64,000 bases of DNA from Leptospira brenneri (GTDB lineage: Bacteria > Spirochaetota > Leptospiria > Leptospirales > Leptospiraceae), in the NCBI RefSeq assembly GCF_002812125.1, contig NZ_NPDQ01000002.1:617992-681991 (forward strand), given 5' to 3'. Both the position numbers and the translations under genes were made by a program. Position 1 is the stretch's first letter. Every line of letters starts with the position of its first letter. The notes beneath the pieces were generated by a model. That model worked only from the letters and a program-made list of their open reading frames with translations. It searched no databases and was not told where the DNA came from. Positions 36,651 through 45,221 of the stretch are shown piece by piece.

Positions 36651-37115
36651 TTATAGATTGTACCCGTCTACGATCAGTTTTGCGACTACTGCGTTTTGTT
36701 TTGCTACGTCTGCTGCTACTGCTTTCATTTCAGAAGGAGAGAGGTTTGCTTGTTTTAAACCTTGTCCGATTGCAATGTAAGTTGCACTATTAGATCTCCA
36801 AGCCACAACTCCATGAGATTTCGCTATGATAGAAAGTTGGTTTTCTAGTTCTTGTTTTTGGTTTTCGTAACGAATTTGTAAAGCTACACTTGCAGTTACA
36901 TCTTCTTTGTACTCGTTCATAGCCTTTTCTTTTCCGCTGTCAGAAATAGACGAGATACTATTAGAAACTGATTTTACAAGGGCAGAAGCAGAGTCTGATA
37001 CAGACACACCCAAGCGGCTGATGCTACCAGAAGCAGAGTCTAGGAAAGAACAATTGTTAAATGAAAGTAAGACCGCAATTACGGAAACTATACTCAAATG
37101 TTTGATCATACGCAT
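36651..37115 (-). CDS. small putative lipoprotein, unknown function
   Basis: The 154-residue protein has a signal with the lipobox-like LLSFNNC and a Ser-rich stretch with VSVSDSASALVKSVSNSISS. The C-terminal domain is helical (YENQKQELENQLSIIAKSH, then MKAVAADVAKQ). AAGAGG lies 7 nt before ATG 37115. A strong terminator follows, so it is probably expressed on its own. I do not recognise a family. Confidence 0.72.
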   Translation of the reverse strand: MRMIKHLSIVSVIAVLLSFNNCSFLDSASGSISRLGVSVSDSASALVKSVSNSISSISDSGKEKAMNEYKEDVTASVALQIRYENQKQELENQLSIIAKSHGVVAWRSNSATYIAIGQGLKQANLSPSEMKAVAADVAKQNAVVAKLIVDGYNL

Positions 37116-37184
37116 AAAAAACCTCTTACGACGAATTGCAAAAATTCTAAGTCAAAATGAAAAGTAGTCAATGAATTTTCTGAA

Positions 37185-39071
37185 TCAAACGGAAACAACC
37201 ACTGAACCAAATGCCGGGAGAGTGACTTCGAAATGGCCACCAATGATCCTAAGGTTCACCATAGTCCCTGTCCAAAAGTCCAAAAAAGGTTCCTTGGTTT
37301 TTAAACCTTGGGGAACAGCAAACCGAATGATTTTTTCTTCATCCGTTGGATTCCAAATTCCCAGATATCCTGCAGGGTTATAGAGGGCTGGCGGAAACTC
37401 ATCTTCAAAGATACCAATGGGAACTGGGGTATAGGCTTGACACTCCCGATTTAATTGGAATGCCTTTTTCAAAAGATCCAACCTGTCCATTTCCAATTTT
37501 GTAAGATCATCAGAAACTAACAACATCCCGCCTGACACGGCCATGACGGAAGCCATGAGTTTGGTTTGTGCTTCGTTCATTTTGTTTCTTTTTTTGCGGA
37601 CAAGAAGACAATCTGGATCATTCAGCCAAAGGTTTCTATGCATGGAGGCACGAGTGATGTCGTTAATGAGTGCGTTTCTTGTGCAGAGTGCATTTCGATC
37701 TTGTAAGAGGACTCGTAAGCGTTCGGGATTCCAAAAGGGCGCCACGTCACAAGAAATGCGCATTCCATCAAAGATTCCTACCGATGGCAACATAGGTGCT
37801 CCACATCCCAAAAGGAAGGTGTTTTTCCCAACTACTTTTCGAATGAGTTCTAACGCGTTCCGGTAACGGGCTTGTGGTGATAAGGTTTTGTTATATAAAT
37901 CTCCAGGAAGGAGACCCGCATACAGAAAATCTAATTTTAAATAAGGATATCCCCACTCTTTGACTATAGTTGAAAAAACTTTTTCCAAATAAGCAAGAGC
38001 TGTAGGATGAGTGATGTCGAGTGCATAAGTATAACCACTTCCCCAAAGAGGTTGGTAGATGGCAGGCACCGGTTTTCCATTTTGATCTTTGAGTATTGCC
38101 TCTGGATACTTACGAAAGAATTCTGATTTTTTTCTAACAAGAAAGGGAGCAAGCCAGATCCCTGGTTTTAGTCCCACTCGTTTGATTTCATCAGCAAGGA
38201 TCCGCATCCCACCTGGAAATTTATCATTGGGTACGAGCCAATCTCCAATTTCTTTTTGGTATCCATCATCAATTTGAAAGAATTCAAAAGGTAAATTAAG
38301 TTCTCTAACCTTTGTTAAATTGTCTAAAATGATTTTTTGATCAATTTTTGTGTAATAATAATACCAAGAACACCAACCAGTGGGGACTTTTTTTGGTAAG
38401 TTGGTAGGACCTTCTTTTTTTCCAAGTTCCTCAAAGTATTTGGCAAGTTTCGATTCTGGACTTCCTTTAAAAGGAAGGACTTTGATCTTTGCAATGCTTA
38501 GTTTTGTATGGGGGCGAAGGTCAGGCAAACAATGGATATCATAAATTGCCTTAACGGATGTTACATTTCCTTCGTTTCCAAAAACGACTTCGAATTTAGT
38601 TCCGAATTCTCCCTGTTCGATGGGCGCGTAAAGAATTCCAACCCCGCTCACTTTATTAAAAACAAGAGTTAGATATTCAGAGATAAACTTACCTACTTTG
38701 GATTCGTTTTTGGAATAAACATTCTCTTGTGAATATTGCAAAAAAGATAAAAAGGGAGGTTTGTCTACCGATGTACTTTCTACTTTTCTCGCAATGGACC
38801 AAGACTGGTATCCGTGTTGAAAGAGGGAAAACCCACCACCTTCTGGTAGAATGGATAATTCCAATTCTAAATGATCCACAGAAAATCCCACTTCGGGTCT
38901 AGTTGATTCCCGCCAAATGAGTTTGGGACTTAGGACAGTTCCCGTTTTGGGATCTGTTGTAGAAGAGAGTAAAAGCTCGAATTTTTTACATTCGGATTGG
39001 AAAACTCCTGCCTTAATGGGAAGGAAGTTCGAAATGGTGACGGAATTATGAACTCTGTATTGAATTTTCAT
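37185..39071 (-). CDS. glycoside hydrolase family 36-like alpha-galactosidase
   Basis: The 628-residue protein has the GH36 layout. A beta-sandwich N-domain is followed by a TIM barrel with PTGWCSWYYYYTKI, EFFQIDDGYQKEIGDW, PYLKLDFLYAGLLPGD (nucleophile Asp in KLDF) and MRISCDVAPFW (acid/base Asp). A C-terminal beta domain ends it. No signal peptide is seen, so it is probably cytoplasmic. The start at 39071 avoids overlap with RNase D. The sugar substrate is not certain; galactosides such as melibiose are typical of the family. Confidence 0.85.
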   Translation of the reverse strand: MKIQYRVHNSVTISNFLPIKAGVFQSECKKFELLLSSTTDPKTGTVLSPKLIWRESTRPEVGFSVDHLELELSILPEGGGFSLFQHGYQSWSIARKVESTSVDKPPFLSFLQYSQENVYSKNESKVGKFISEYLTLVFNKVSGVGILYAPIEQGEFGTKFEVVFGNEGNVTSVKAIYDIHCLPDLRPHTKLSIAKIKVLPFKGSPESKLAKYFEELGKKEGPTNLPKKVPTGWCSWYYYYTKIDQKIILDNLTKVRELNLPFEFFQIDDGYQKEIGDWLVPNDKFPGGMRILADEIKRVGLKPGIWLAPFLVRKKSEFFRKYPEAILKDQNGKPVPAIYQPLWGSGYTYALDITHPTALAYLEKVFSTIVKEWGYPYLKLDFLYAGLLPGDLYNKTLSPQARYRNALELIRKVVGKNTFLLGCGAPMLPSVGIFDGMRISCDVAPFWNPERLRVLLQDRNALCTRNALINDITRASMHRNLWLNDPDCLLVRKKRNKMNEAQTKLMASVMAVSGGMLLVSDDLTKLEMDRLDLLKKAFQLNRECQAYTPVPIGIFEDEFPPALYNPAGYLGIWNPTDEEKIIRFAVPQGLKTKEPFLDFWTGTMVNLRIIGGHFEVTLPAFGSVVVSV

Positions 39072-39125
39072 CTTGGAAAAATCTATTTGATGATTTTGAA
39101 AGGGTAGTTTCCATAGTAAGCCATT

Positions 39126-39764
39126 ATGACCCAAAAACGTTCAACTATAAAACCAGTAGTCTTACAAGGAGATCTGAACGAAGAATTTTTTGAAGCCTTT
39201 AAAAAGGATGACCGGTTGGCTGTGGATTGTGAAATGATGGGACTCAATCCTAGAAGGGACAGACTTTGTGTTGTACAAATTTCTGACTCTAAAAATAAAG
39301 TCGCTCTTGTACAAATCCTTCCTGGGCAAAAAGAAGCTCCACTCATCCAAAAGTTATTTGAATCCAAAGACATTACCAAAATCTTCCATTTTGCGAGAAT
39401 GGACATGACTTTTCTCCGGGCAAGACTCGGGATTAAAGTTCAAAATGTTTTTTGCACAAAAATTGGTAGTAAACTGGCTAGAACTTACACCGATAAACAC
39501 GGGTTAAAAGAACTCATCCGCGAATTTTTCGAAGAAAACATCGATAAAAAAAATCAAAGTTCGGATTGGGGAAAAAAGATCCTCACCAAAGACCAAGTGG
39601 ACTATGCCTCGACAGATGTTCGGTTTCTAATTGCTCTTGAATCCATCCTCACCGAGATGATGATCCGTGAAAATCGGTTTGCAACTGCCGAACGTTGTTT
39701 TGCTTTTTTGGAAACCCAAGTGGAACTTGATCTTTTAGAAGTGCATAACCTTTTCGAACACTGA
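39126..39764 (+). CDS. rnd: ribonuclease D-like 3'-5' exonuclease
   Basis: The 212-residue protein has the three DEDDy exonuclease motifs: LAVDCEMMGLNP (Asp, Glu), FHFARMDMTFL (Asp) and YASTDVRFL (Tyr, Asp). The HRDC domains of E. coli RNase D are absent, so it is a short single-domain form. It is convergent-free and overlaps radA by 1 nt, so the two genes are co-transcribed. The family trims tRNA and other RNA 3' ends. Confidence 0.88.
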   Translation: MTQKRSTIKPVVLQGDLNEEFFEAFKKDDRLAVDCEMMGLNPRRDRLCVVQISDSKNKVALVQILPGQKEAPLIQKLFESKDITKIFHFARMDMTFLRARLGIKVQNVFCTKIGSKLARTYTDKHGLKELIREFFEENIDKKNQSSDWGKKILTKDQVDYASTDVRFLIALESILTEMMIRENRFATAERCFAFLETQVELDLLEVHNLFEH

Positions 39765-41131
39765 TGGCTAAAAAACAACTTCCCCAATACCAATGTAAAT
39801 CCTGTGGGGATAGTTTCAGTCGTTGGGCTGGGAAATGTCCGTCTTGTGGGGAATGGAACCAAATTGAAGAAGTGACAAACACTTCTTCTGGTCGGTTTGA
39901 TTCGCCCACCCAACAAAAACCCAAGGACAGAAAGTATACAGATCCAAAATCCATCGGTTCTGTAGTGAGTGATGCTCATATCCGAACTTCCACAGGGTTT
40001 AGCGAACTCGATTTGGTTCTGGGTGGAGGAATTGTTCCCGGCAGTTTAGTGTTAGTTGGTGGGGAGCCAGGAGTGGGTAAGTCCACTCTTGTTTTGGAGA
40101 TAGCCAAAAACATTGCAGGCGAAGGAAAGGTTTTATATATCTCTGGAGAGGAATCAGCATCCCAAATTGGACTTCGGGCCAAAAGAATGGGTGTTCATTC
40201 CGATAACATCCTTCTTTCTTCGGAAGTGTATGCAGAAAATATTTCGCAAATGATTTCTGATCTAAATCCCAAAGTGGTTTTTATCGATTCCATCCAAACC
40301 ATTCTAAAAGAAAGTTTAGTCAACCAAGCAGGAACCATCACTCAGCTCCGCGAGTCTTCGCAAATCTTTTTAGAGACTGCAAAACGCACCTCGGTTCCCA
40401 TTTTTCTCATTGGTCATATCACCAAAGAAGGCCAAATTGCAGGCCCTAAAGTTTTAGAACATTTGGTGGATACTGTTTTGTATTTTGAAGGAGACCGTTT
40501 TAATTATTACCGCATTCTTCGTGCTGTGAAAAATCGTTTTGGCGCTGTGGGAGACACAGCTATCTTTGAAATGGTATTTGGTGGTTTGAAAGAGGTTTTA
40601 GATCGCCATCGTTTATTCATTTCACCTGAATCAGAAGAACGTTCCGGTAGCGTATTGTCTTCTGTGATGGAAGGATCTCGTGCCATCAGTGTCGAAGTAC
40701 AGGCGTTAGTGACCAAATCTTCTTATGGACAAGCACGTCGTATGGCGGAAGGACTAGACAATCGTCGTGTGATTTTACTCTCTGCCGTTCTTGAAAAGTA
40801 TTTAGGATTTCCTTTATCCGAATCAGATATCTTTAGTAATCTTGCTGGTGGGCTTAGTATTGATGAACCCAGTCTTGATCTTGCCATTGCCGCATCCATA
40901 GCCTCTTCCTTTAAGGACAAACCAGTTGCAAGAGAGATTGGATTTCTCGGCGAGGTCGGACTTTCCGGAGAAGTGAGAAGTGTGGGTCAAATCAGTTTAC
41001 GACTCAAAGAACTTGCAGGGATTGGAATCTCTAAAGTGTACATTCCGCAAGGGAACTTCAAAGAAGTAGAAGGAGTTTTTCCTTCTTTAGAGCTAACTCC
41101 CGTTAAACACTTGCAAGAATTGGGTTTTTAG
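39764..41131 (+). CDS. radA: DNA repair protein RadA
   Basis: The 455-residue protein has the full RadA layout. The N-terminal zinc ribbon CKSCGDSFSRWAGKCPSCGE is followed by a RecA-like ATPase with Walker A GGEPGVGKST and the RadA-specific motif KNRFGAVGDTA. A C-terminal Lon-like domain (GEVGLSGEVRSVGQISLRLK) completes it. It promotes branch migration in recombination. The ATG overlaps the rnd stop. Confidence 0.95.
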   Translation: MAKKQLPQYQCKSCGDSFSRWAGKCPSCGEWNQIEEVTNTSSGRFDSPTQQKPKDRKYTDPKSIGSVVSDAHIRTSTGFSELDLVLGGGIVPGSLVLVGGEPGVGKSTLVLEIAKNIAGEGKVLYISGEESASQIGLRAKRMGVHSDNILLSSEVYAENISQMISDLNPKVVFIDSIQTILKESLVNQAGTITQLRESSQIFLETAKRTSVPIFLIGHITKEGQIAGPKVLEHLVDTVLYFEGDRFNYYRILRAVKNRFGAVGDTAIFEMVFGGLKEVLDRHRLFISPESEERSGSVLSSVMEGSRAISVEVQALVTKSSYGQARRMAEGLDNRRVILLSAVLEKYLGFPLSESDIFSNLAGGLSIDEPSLDLAIAASIASSFKDKPVAREIGFLGEVGLSGEVRSVGQISLRLKELAGIGISKVYIPQGNFKEVEGVFPSLELTPVKHLQELGF

Positions 41132-41320
41132 GGAAAAGATTTTTAATTCTCGAATGGAGTCGAGTTTTACGAGGGAAGGATCAGGTGAATCACTGAAAAT
41201 CCTGGCCGTGACCAAAGACTTCCAGCCGCACGATTGGTTCATCAGGTTCTTACTAGTCTAGAACATACAGCGTTAGTTAAGAACATCGTTCCGAAACATT
41301 TGCCTTAATATTGCCATAAG

Positions 41321-41340
41321 TTATTGACTCATGTCAATAA
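41321..41340. promoter_or_regulatory. inverted repeat in front of the lipase gene
   Basis: Arms TTATTGAC (41321-41328) and GTCAATAA (41333-41340) are perfectly complementary around a TCAT spacer. It lies 44 nt upstream of the lipase ATG, where a repressor such as a TetR-type regulator would act; the TTGACT may also be a -35 box. The remaining gap from 41132 shows nothing else recognisable. Confidence 0.55.
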
Positions 41341-41383
41341 TGTGAACTTATGTTGTAAAAAACATAGAAAGTTCAGGTGAAAT

Positions 41384-42295
41384 ATGAAAAAGAAATTAGT
41401 GATTGGGTTTTTAGCGACCCTTCTCTCCGTCCCCACCTCCGGTCTGTTTGCCGGTCCTCTTGATGGTCAGTGCATTGCACTTGTTCATGGGATCCTTGGT
41501 TTTGATGATACCCAAGGTTTAGCTGGTGGACTCGTAAAGTATTGGGGAGGCCTTGACGGTTATCTTCGTAGCCAAGGTGCAAAAGTCACCACTCCTGGAA
41601 GTTCTGCAAGCAATTCTATTCCTACTCGTGCCAGCCAAATCCAATCTGCAGTCTCTACTTGGATGACAGCAAACGGTTGTTCTAAGGTTCATTTGATGGG
41701 CCATAGCCAAGGTGGACTTGTGATTCGTTATATGGTATCCAATCTCGGATTCAATGGAAAAACTCAAACTGTCACTACTATCAATTCCCTTCACCAAGGG
41801 GCTCCGATGGCTGATATCGTTCTCGGAGTGATTCCTAGTTGGTTACAACCATTCGCAAACTCTGCACTTAGTTTACTTGCAAAGTTAGTTTATCGTGATG
41901 GTCGCCCACAAGATGTAATTGCTATGGGAAAATCACTGACTGTAAGTTACGTAAAAACTTTTAATACAAACTCTCCTAACAAATCGGGAATCAAATACTA
42001 CTCTTATGGTAGTGAAATGGCTTGGGCTGATCTTGTCCAACACCCGATCATGGCACTCACTCACCCAATCACTTGGGCCGGTGGAATTTTCTATGGACTC
42101 GGTGGTGGTAATGATGGAGTGGTTCCACTCAATTCTCAAAAATGGGGAACTTGGAAAGGAACACCTTCTTCTTATTGGTTTGCCACAGGGATTGACCATT
42201 TACAAGCAACAAACTTGGCTTGGAGTGGACAAAACTTTTATGATGTGCAAGGTCATTACTTAAACATCGCCAAAAACGCAAAAGCTGGTTTATAA
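41384..42295 (+). CDS. secreted lipase (bacterial lipase family I)
   Basis: The 303-residue protein has a Sec signal (KKKLVIGFLATLLSVPTSG, ending GLFA). The oxyanion-hole motif is IALVHGILGFDD, and Ser 108 lies in GHSQGG. The other catalytic residues probably lie in the GGGNDGVVPLNSQ (Asp) and TGIDHLQ (His) stretches. This is the pattern of Pseudomonas-type lipases that need a foldase. A foldase-like gene follows at 42398. A strong terminator lies between them. Confidence 0.88.
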   Translation: MKKKLVIGFLATLLSVPTSGLFAGPLDGQCIALVHGILGFDDTQGLAGGLVKYWGGLDGYLRSQGAKVTTPGSSASNSIPTRASQIQSAVSTWMTANGCSKVHLMGHSQGGLVIRYMVSNLGFNGKTQTVTTINSLHQGAPMADIVLGVIPSWLQPFANSALSLLAKLVYRDGRPQDVIAMGKSLTVSYVKTFNTNSPNKSGIKYYSYGSEMAWADLVQHPIMALTHPITWAGGIFYGLGGGNDGVVPLNSQKWGTWKGTPSSYWFATGIDHLQATNLAWSGQNFYDVQGHYLNIAKNAKAGL

Positions 42296-42308
42296 AACCC
42301 AGTGTCAA

Positions 42309-42337
42309 AAGCCGGATACCCATCCGGCTTTTTTATT
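42309..42337 (+). terminator. rho-independent terminator between lipase and foldase genes
   Basis: The arms AAGCCGGAT (42309-42317) and ATCCGGCTT (42322-42330) form a perfect 9-bp stem with an ACCC loop, followed by TTTTATTT. It ends the lipase transcript 14 nt after the stop, so the downstream gene is expressed only through read-through or its own promoter. Confidence 0.88.
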
Positions 42338-42397
42338 TCCAAACAAATGATCGTCTAAATTCCTCAATAAGTTACGTTAGGTTTCAATACATTCAGA

Positions 42398-43417
42398 ATG
42401 GATTTTAAAAAAATTATTATCGTTATTGTTATATTTCTTATTTTTTTCTTGGGTATACTTTACTTCCTAAAACAAGATTCTTCTTCGCAGGTGAAAGAAT
42501 CCCTCACACCAGAAGAACAAATGGCAATGGAAAGGATATCTCCACTGGGAACTGGGGAAGGTTTTTGGGAAGAAGCGATTTCTCCCTTTCGTGAAGATAG
42601 AACCAAACCATACTTGGAGTTGTTAGACGATCTAAAGTCTGGTAAAATCAATTTTGTTTGGGAGGTTTGGGCTTTGCGTCGAAAGTGTAAAGCCGGTTAT
42701 ACTCCGGAACAGTGTAATGCAACCATCATTGCTTATATTGAAGCCGAATACGAATCACCAGATAAAGAAAAAGTAAAAGATTTATTTTTATCCTACTTCC
42801 GATATGAAGAAGAATATAGGAAATGGGAACAACCAACAGACCTATCCTTCGTTGAATTATATGAAAAAATCAAATCCAAACGACGCGACGTTTTGGGAGA
42901 TAAGGCAGATTTGATTTTTGGAATGGAAGAATCCCAAGTGTCTTTTTTGGAAGGGACACAAAACTTTATCAAACAGTCTGCCAATCTACCGGCGGAACAA
43001 CGAGTGAAACAGTTTGAAGATCTAAAAAGAAAAACTTACGGAACTTATTACGATTCATTGGTTTCAAGGGAAGATAAGTTCGACCATTACCAAATGGAGA
43101 TGAGTCTTCGTGATAAAGAGTTTAATGCCATTACGGATCCAAAAGAAAAAGAAAAATATTTGAATCGAATTGAAATCAAATATTTTGGGAAAGAACGTGC
43201 GGCCAATTTAGCGGAAGAAAGAGCAAAGGAATCAAAATTTCAAGAGTCGTTAGTTAAATACGAAGCAAAAGAAAAGGAATTTTTAAGAGAGAATGTTAAT
43301 CTTTCAGCTTCTGAAAAAGAAAAGAAACTAAAAGAAATTCGGATTCAATTTTTGGGTTCGGAAGAAGAAGCGGATGCTTATATCAGGAGAAAGAATATAG
43401 AAGAAGCGGGAAAATAA
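42398..43417 (+). CDS. lipase chaperone/foldase-like protein
   Basis: The 339-residue protein has an N-terminal membrane anchor (residues 4-24). A long, highly charged helical body follows. The stretch KSKRRDVLGDKADLIFGMEE resembles the second mini-domain of Lif foldases, and the helical extended middle and C-terminal pattern AYIRRKNIEEAGK also fit. The classical N-domain signature RXXFDYXLSALGE is not seen, so it is a divergent form. Neighbouring the secreted lipase supports the assignment. Family members act in the periplasm as steric chaperones that fold the lipase before export. Confidence 0.75.
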   Translation: MDFKKIIIVIVIFLIFFLGILYFLKQDSSSQVKESLTPEEQMAMERISPLGTGEGFWEEAISPFREDRTKPYLELLDDLKSGKINFVWEVWALRRKCKAGYTPEQCNATIIAYIEAEYESPDKEKVKDLFLSYFRYEEEYRKWEQPTDLSFVELYEKIKSKRRDVLGDKADLIFGMEESQVSFLEGTQNFIKQSANLPAEQRVKQFEDLKRKTYGTYYDSLVSREDKFDHYQMEMSLRDKEFNAITDPKEKEKYLNRIEIKYFGKERAANLAEERAKESKFQESLVKYEAKEKEFLRENVNLSASEKEKKLKEIRIQFLGSEEEADAYIRRKNIEEAGK

Positions 43418-43433
43418 ATTCCCGCGTTTTAAG
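43406..43433 (+). terminator. terminator at the end of the foldase-like gene
   Basis: GCGGGAA (43406-43412) and TTCCCGC (43419-43425) form a 7-bp stem around a six-base loop containing the stop codon, followed by GTTTTAAG. The short T-run makes it a moderate terminator. Confidence 0.6.
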
Positions 43434-43471
43434 TTTCTATAATAGACCGTTTCATTTTTAGTAAAGATCTA

Positions 43472-44434
43472 TCATTCTCCGTTTTGACTTACCTTTTGGT
43501 TGTTTGGAGTAGGTTCTGATTTGTATTTTTCGTATGCATTCATTGTATCGATGTATTCATTCCCTGCATTCCAAACAATAAATCCGTGGCCAAGTGAATC
43601 TCTGGCCCCTTGCATTTGCACTTTGATATAATCTGTATAACTGAGTTTACTTGGGCCTACCATCATATTAAATCCTTGTACCCAAGCGATTGCTTTTGTT
43701 CCTTCTTTGGCACGTTTGACTGTCAGGTCGAGTCCATCCTTGATGGTTCCATAAGGATCTGCCACCCGTTTGGTTAATCCATAAAAATGAGATGGATACA
43801 ACATAGGATAAAGTCCATTTAACTCTTCACTGAATGGTTCTACTTTTTGACCTATGACATCGTTTTCAATGAAGGGAACTCTACCAAATACATCTGCCGT
43901 CCAACGAGTGTCTTTCGAACAGCTGTCTTTCGTTTTTTCCTTATGGTCTTTTATGATTCCAAGAATGGATTCATAACGTTTTTCATAACTCATACTGAAA
44001 TTAGTGCCACCATCCGCATATCTGATATAATCCAATTGAATTTCTGGAAAACCTAATTCACAAGCCTTACGAATTGATTTTTGAATGGACGCCATTAAAT
44101 TTGTATTAGGTGTTTTTTCAATGAGTCCACCTTCAAAGTTGACCACTCTCGCGACCATATAAAAACCAAGGGCTTTCGCTTCTGCCACTTGTTCTGGAGT
44201 TGGCGGATGGGGTTGGATATCAACGACTGCCGTATTCATTCCTGCATCTTTCATCACTTGGAAGAGGAGGCTCCACCTTTTTTTATCACGAATGGTTTTG
44301 GTATTTACGTAGAGTCCTTCAATGAACTCAGGTGTGTTTCCAGAGGCATTTGAATTTTGCCTCTTCTCGATCTTGGATGCCGATTGGCAGGAGAATAAGA
44401 GTAGAAGGAGGATCGAAGTCGTAATTTGTTTCAT
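43472..44434 (-). CDS. putative glycoside hydrolase-like lipoprotein (DUF4015-like)
   Basis: The 320-residue protein starts with a lipoprotein signal (ILLLLLFSC). The body resembles the DUF4015 putative glycoside hydrolases: EGLYVNTKTIRDKKRW, NTAVVDIQPHPP, the acidic core FPEIQLDYIRYADGG and RWTADVFGRVPF. The TIM-barrel-like fold and Asp-containing strands suggest a sugar-active enzyme, but no activity is known for the family. It sits between the foldase and a hypothetical, in the opposite direction to both. Confidence 0.8.
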   Translation of the reverse strand: MKQITTSILLLLLFSCQSASKIEKRQNSNASGNTPEFIEGLYVNTKTIRDKKRWSLLFQVMKDAGMNTAVVDIQPHPPTPEQVAEAKALGFYMVARVVNFEGGLIEKTPNTNLMASIQKSIRKACELGFPEIQLDYIRYADGGTNFSMSYEKRYESILGIIKDHKEKTKDSCSKDTRWTADVFGRVPFIENDVIGQKVEPFSEELNGLYPMLYPSHFYGLTKRVADPYGTIKDGLDLTVKRAKEGTKAIAWVQGFNMMVGPSKLSYTDYIKVQMQGARDSLGHGFIVWNAGNEYIDTMNAYEKYKSEPTPNNQKVSQNGE

Positions 44435-44520
44435 GGTAGTAATGACAAGATTTTGACTAGGTGCTGAAAATTCAAATCGAATCGATTGACGAAAATGACT
44501 GGCTTTAAGAAAATTTGGGC

Positions 44521-45084
44521 ATGTTAGAAATTTCCAATGACTTCAATTTAAAATCTTATGGTCGGTTTCCAGAGGAATTATCAGATCCTAAAAATTTTAA
44601 AGACCGAATGGTGGAAGTTTCCCGCCTTTTCCAAGGAATGGGTGAGTCCTATTTAGAACATTTGGGAGATGATTCAAAAATTAGTGGATCCGAGAAAAAG
44701 AATCTCATTGAACATTTGGAAAACATTTTACTTGTTCTTGTGATGCTTCGGAAAATTGATTTTTCTCCTGCCGATGAAGAAACTTATATTCGAAAGGATC
44801 GGGGCCTTTTTGAACTAAGACTACGTTTTACAGATGGTTCCGTTTGGGAATTAACTGGTTCCATTCGACCTGAGTACAAAATGAAACAAAGAGTATTTAA
44901 AGAATGGTTTAATACTTCTTTTTCAACCGATATCAAAACCTTTTATGCAATTTATGGGAGTGCTGGACTCGACAAACAGATCACTGCCGAAGAAAAAATC
45001 CAGATCACCAAACAGATTGACCGAATCATTATCGAAATTGTAGAAATGATTGTTTATATCGAAAGATTTATGTTGTTTCAATGA
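44521..45084 (+). CDS. hypothetical protein
   Basis: The 187-residue cytoplasmic-looking protein has no signal or membrane helix and no recognisable domain. The middle part has FELRLRFTDGSVWELTGSIR, and the C-terminal part is helical (ITAEEKIQITKQIDRIIIEI). ATG 44521 is used rather than TTG 6 nt upstream. The codon use is like the neighbours. Its context is a deacetylase downstream and a divergent lipoprotein; no function can be assigned. Confidence 0.7.
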   Translation: MLEISNDFNLKSYGRFPEELSDPKNFKDRMVEVSRLFQGMGESYLEHLGDDSKISGSEKKNLIEHLENILLVLVMLRKIDFSPADEETYIRKDRGLFELRLRFTDGSVWELTGSIRPEYKMKQRVFKEWFNTSFSTDIKTFYAIYGSAGLDKQITAEEKIQITKQIDRIIIEIVEMIVYIERFMLFQ

Positions 45085-45221
45085 GTTGATTCCCTAAAAA
45101 AAGTTCGTTTATCGAACGATTACGGAACTAGTTGGTTTCTGTTGTATTATTAAATCAATAGGTGGAAACTCAAATCTTTCCCAAAACAATATTTTGCAAT
45201 TCACTGTATATGGAGGATAGA

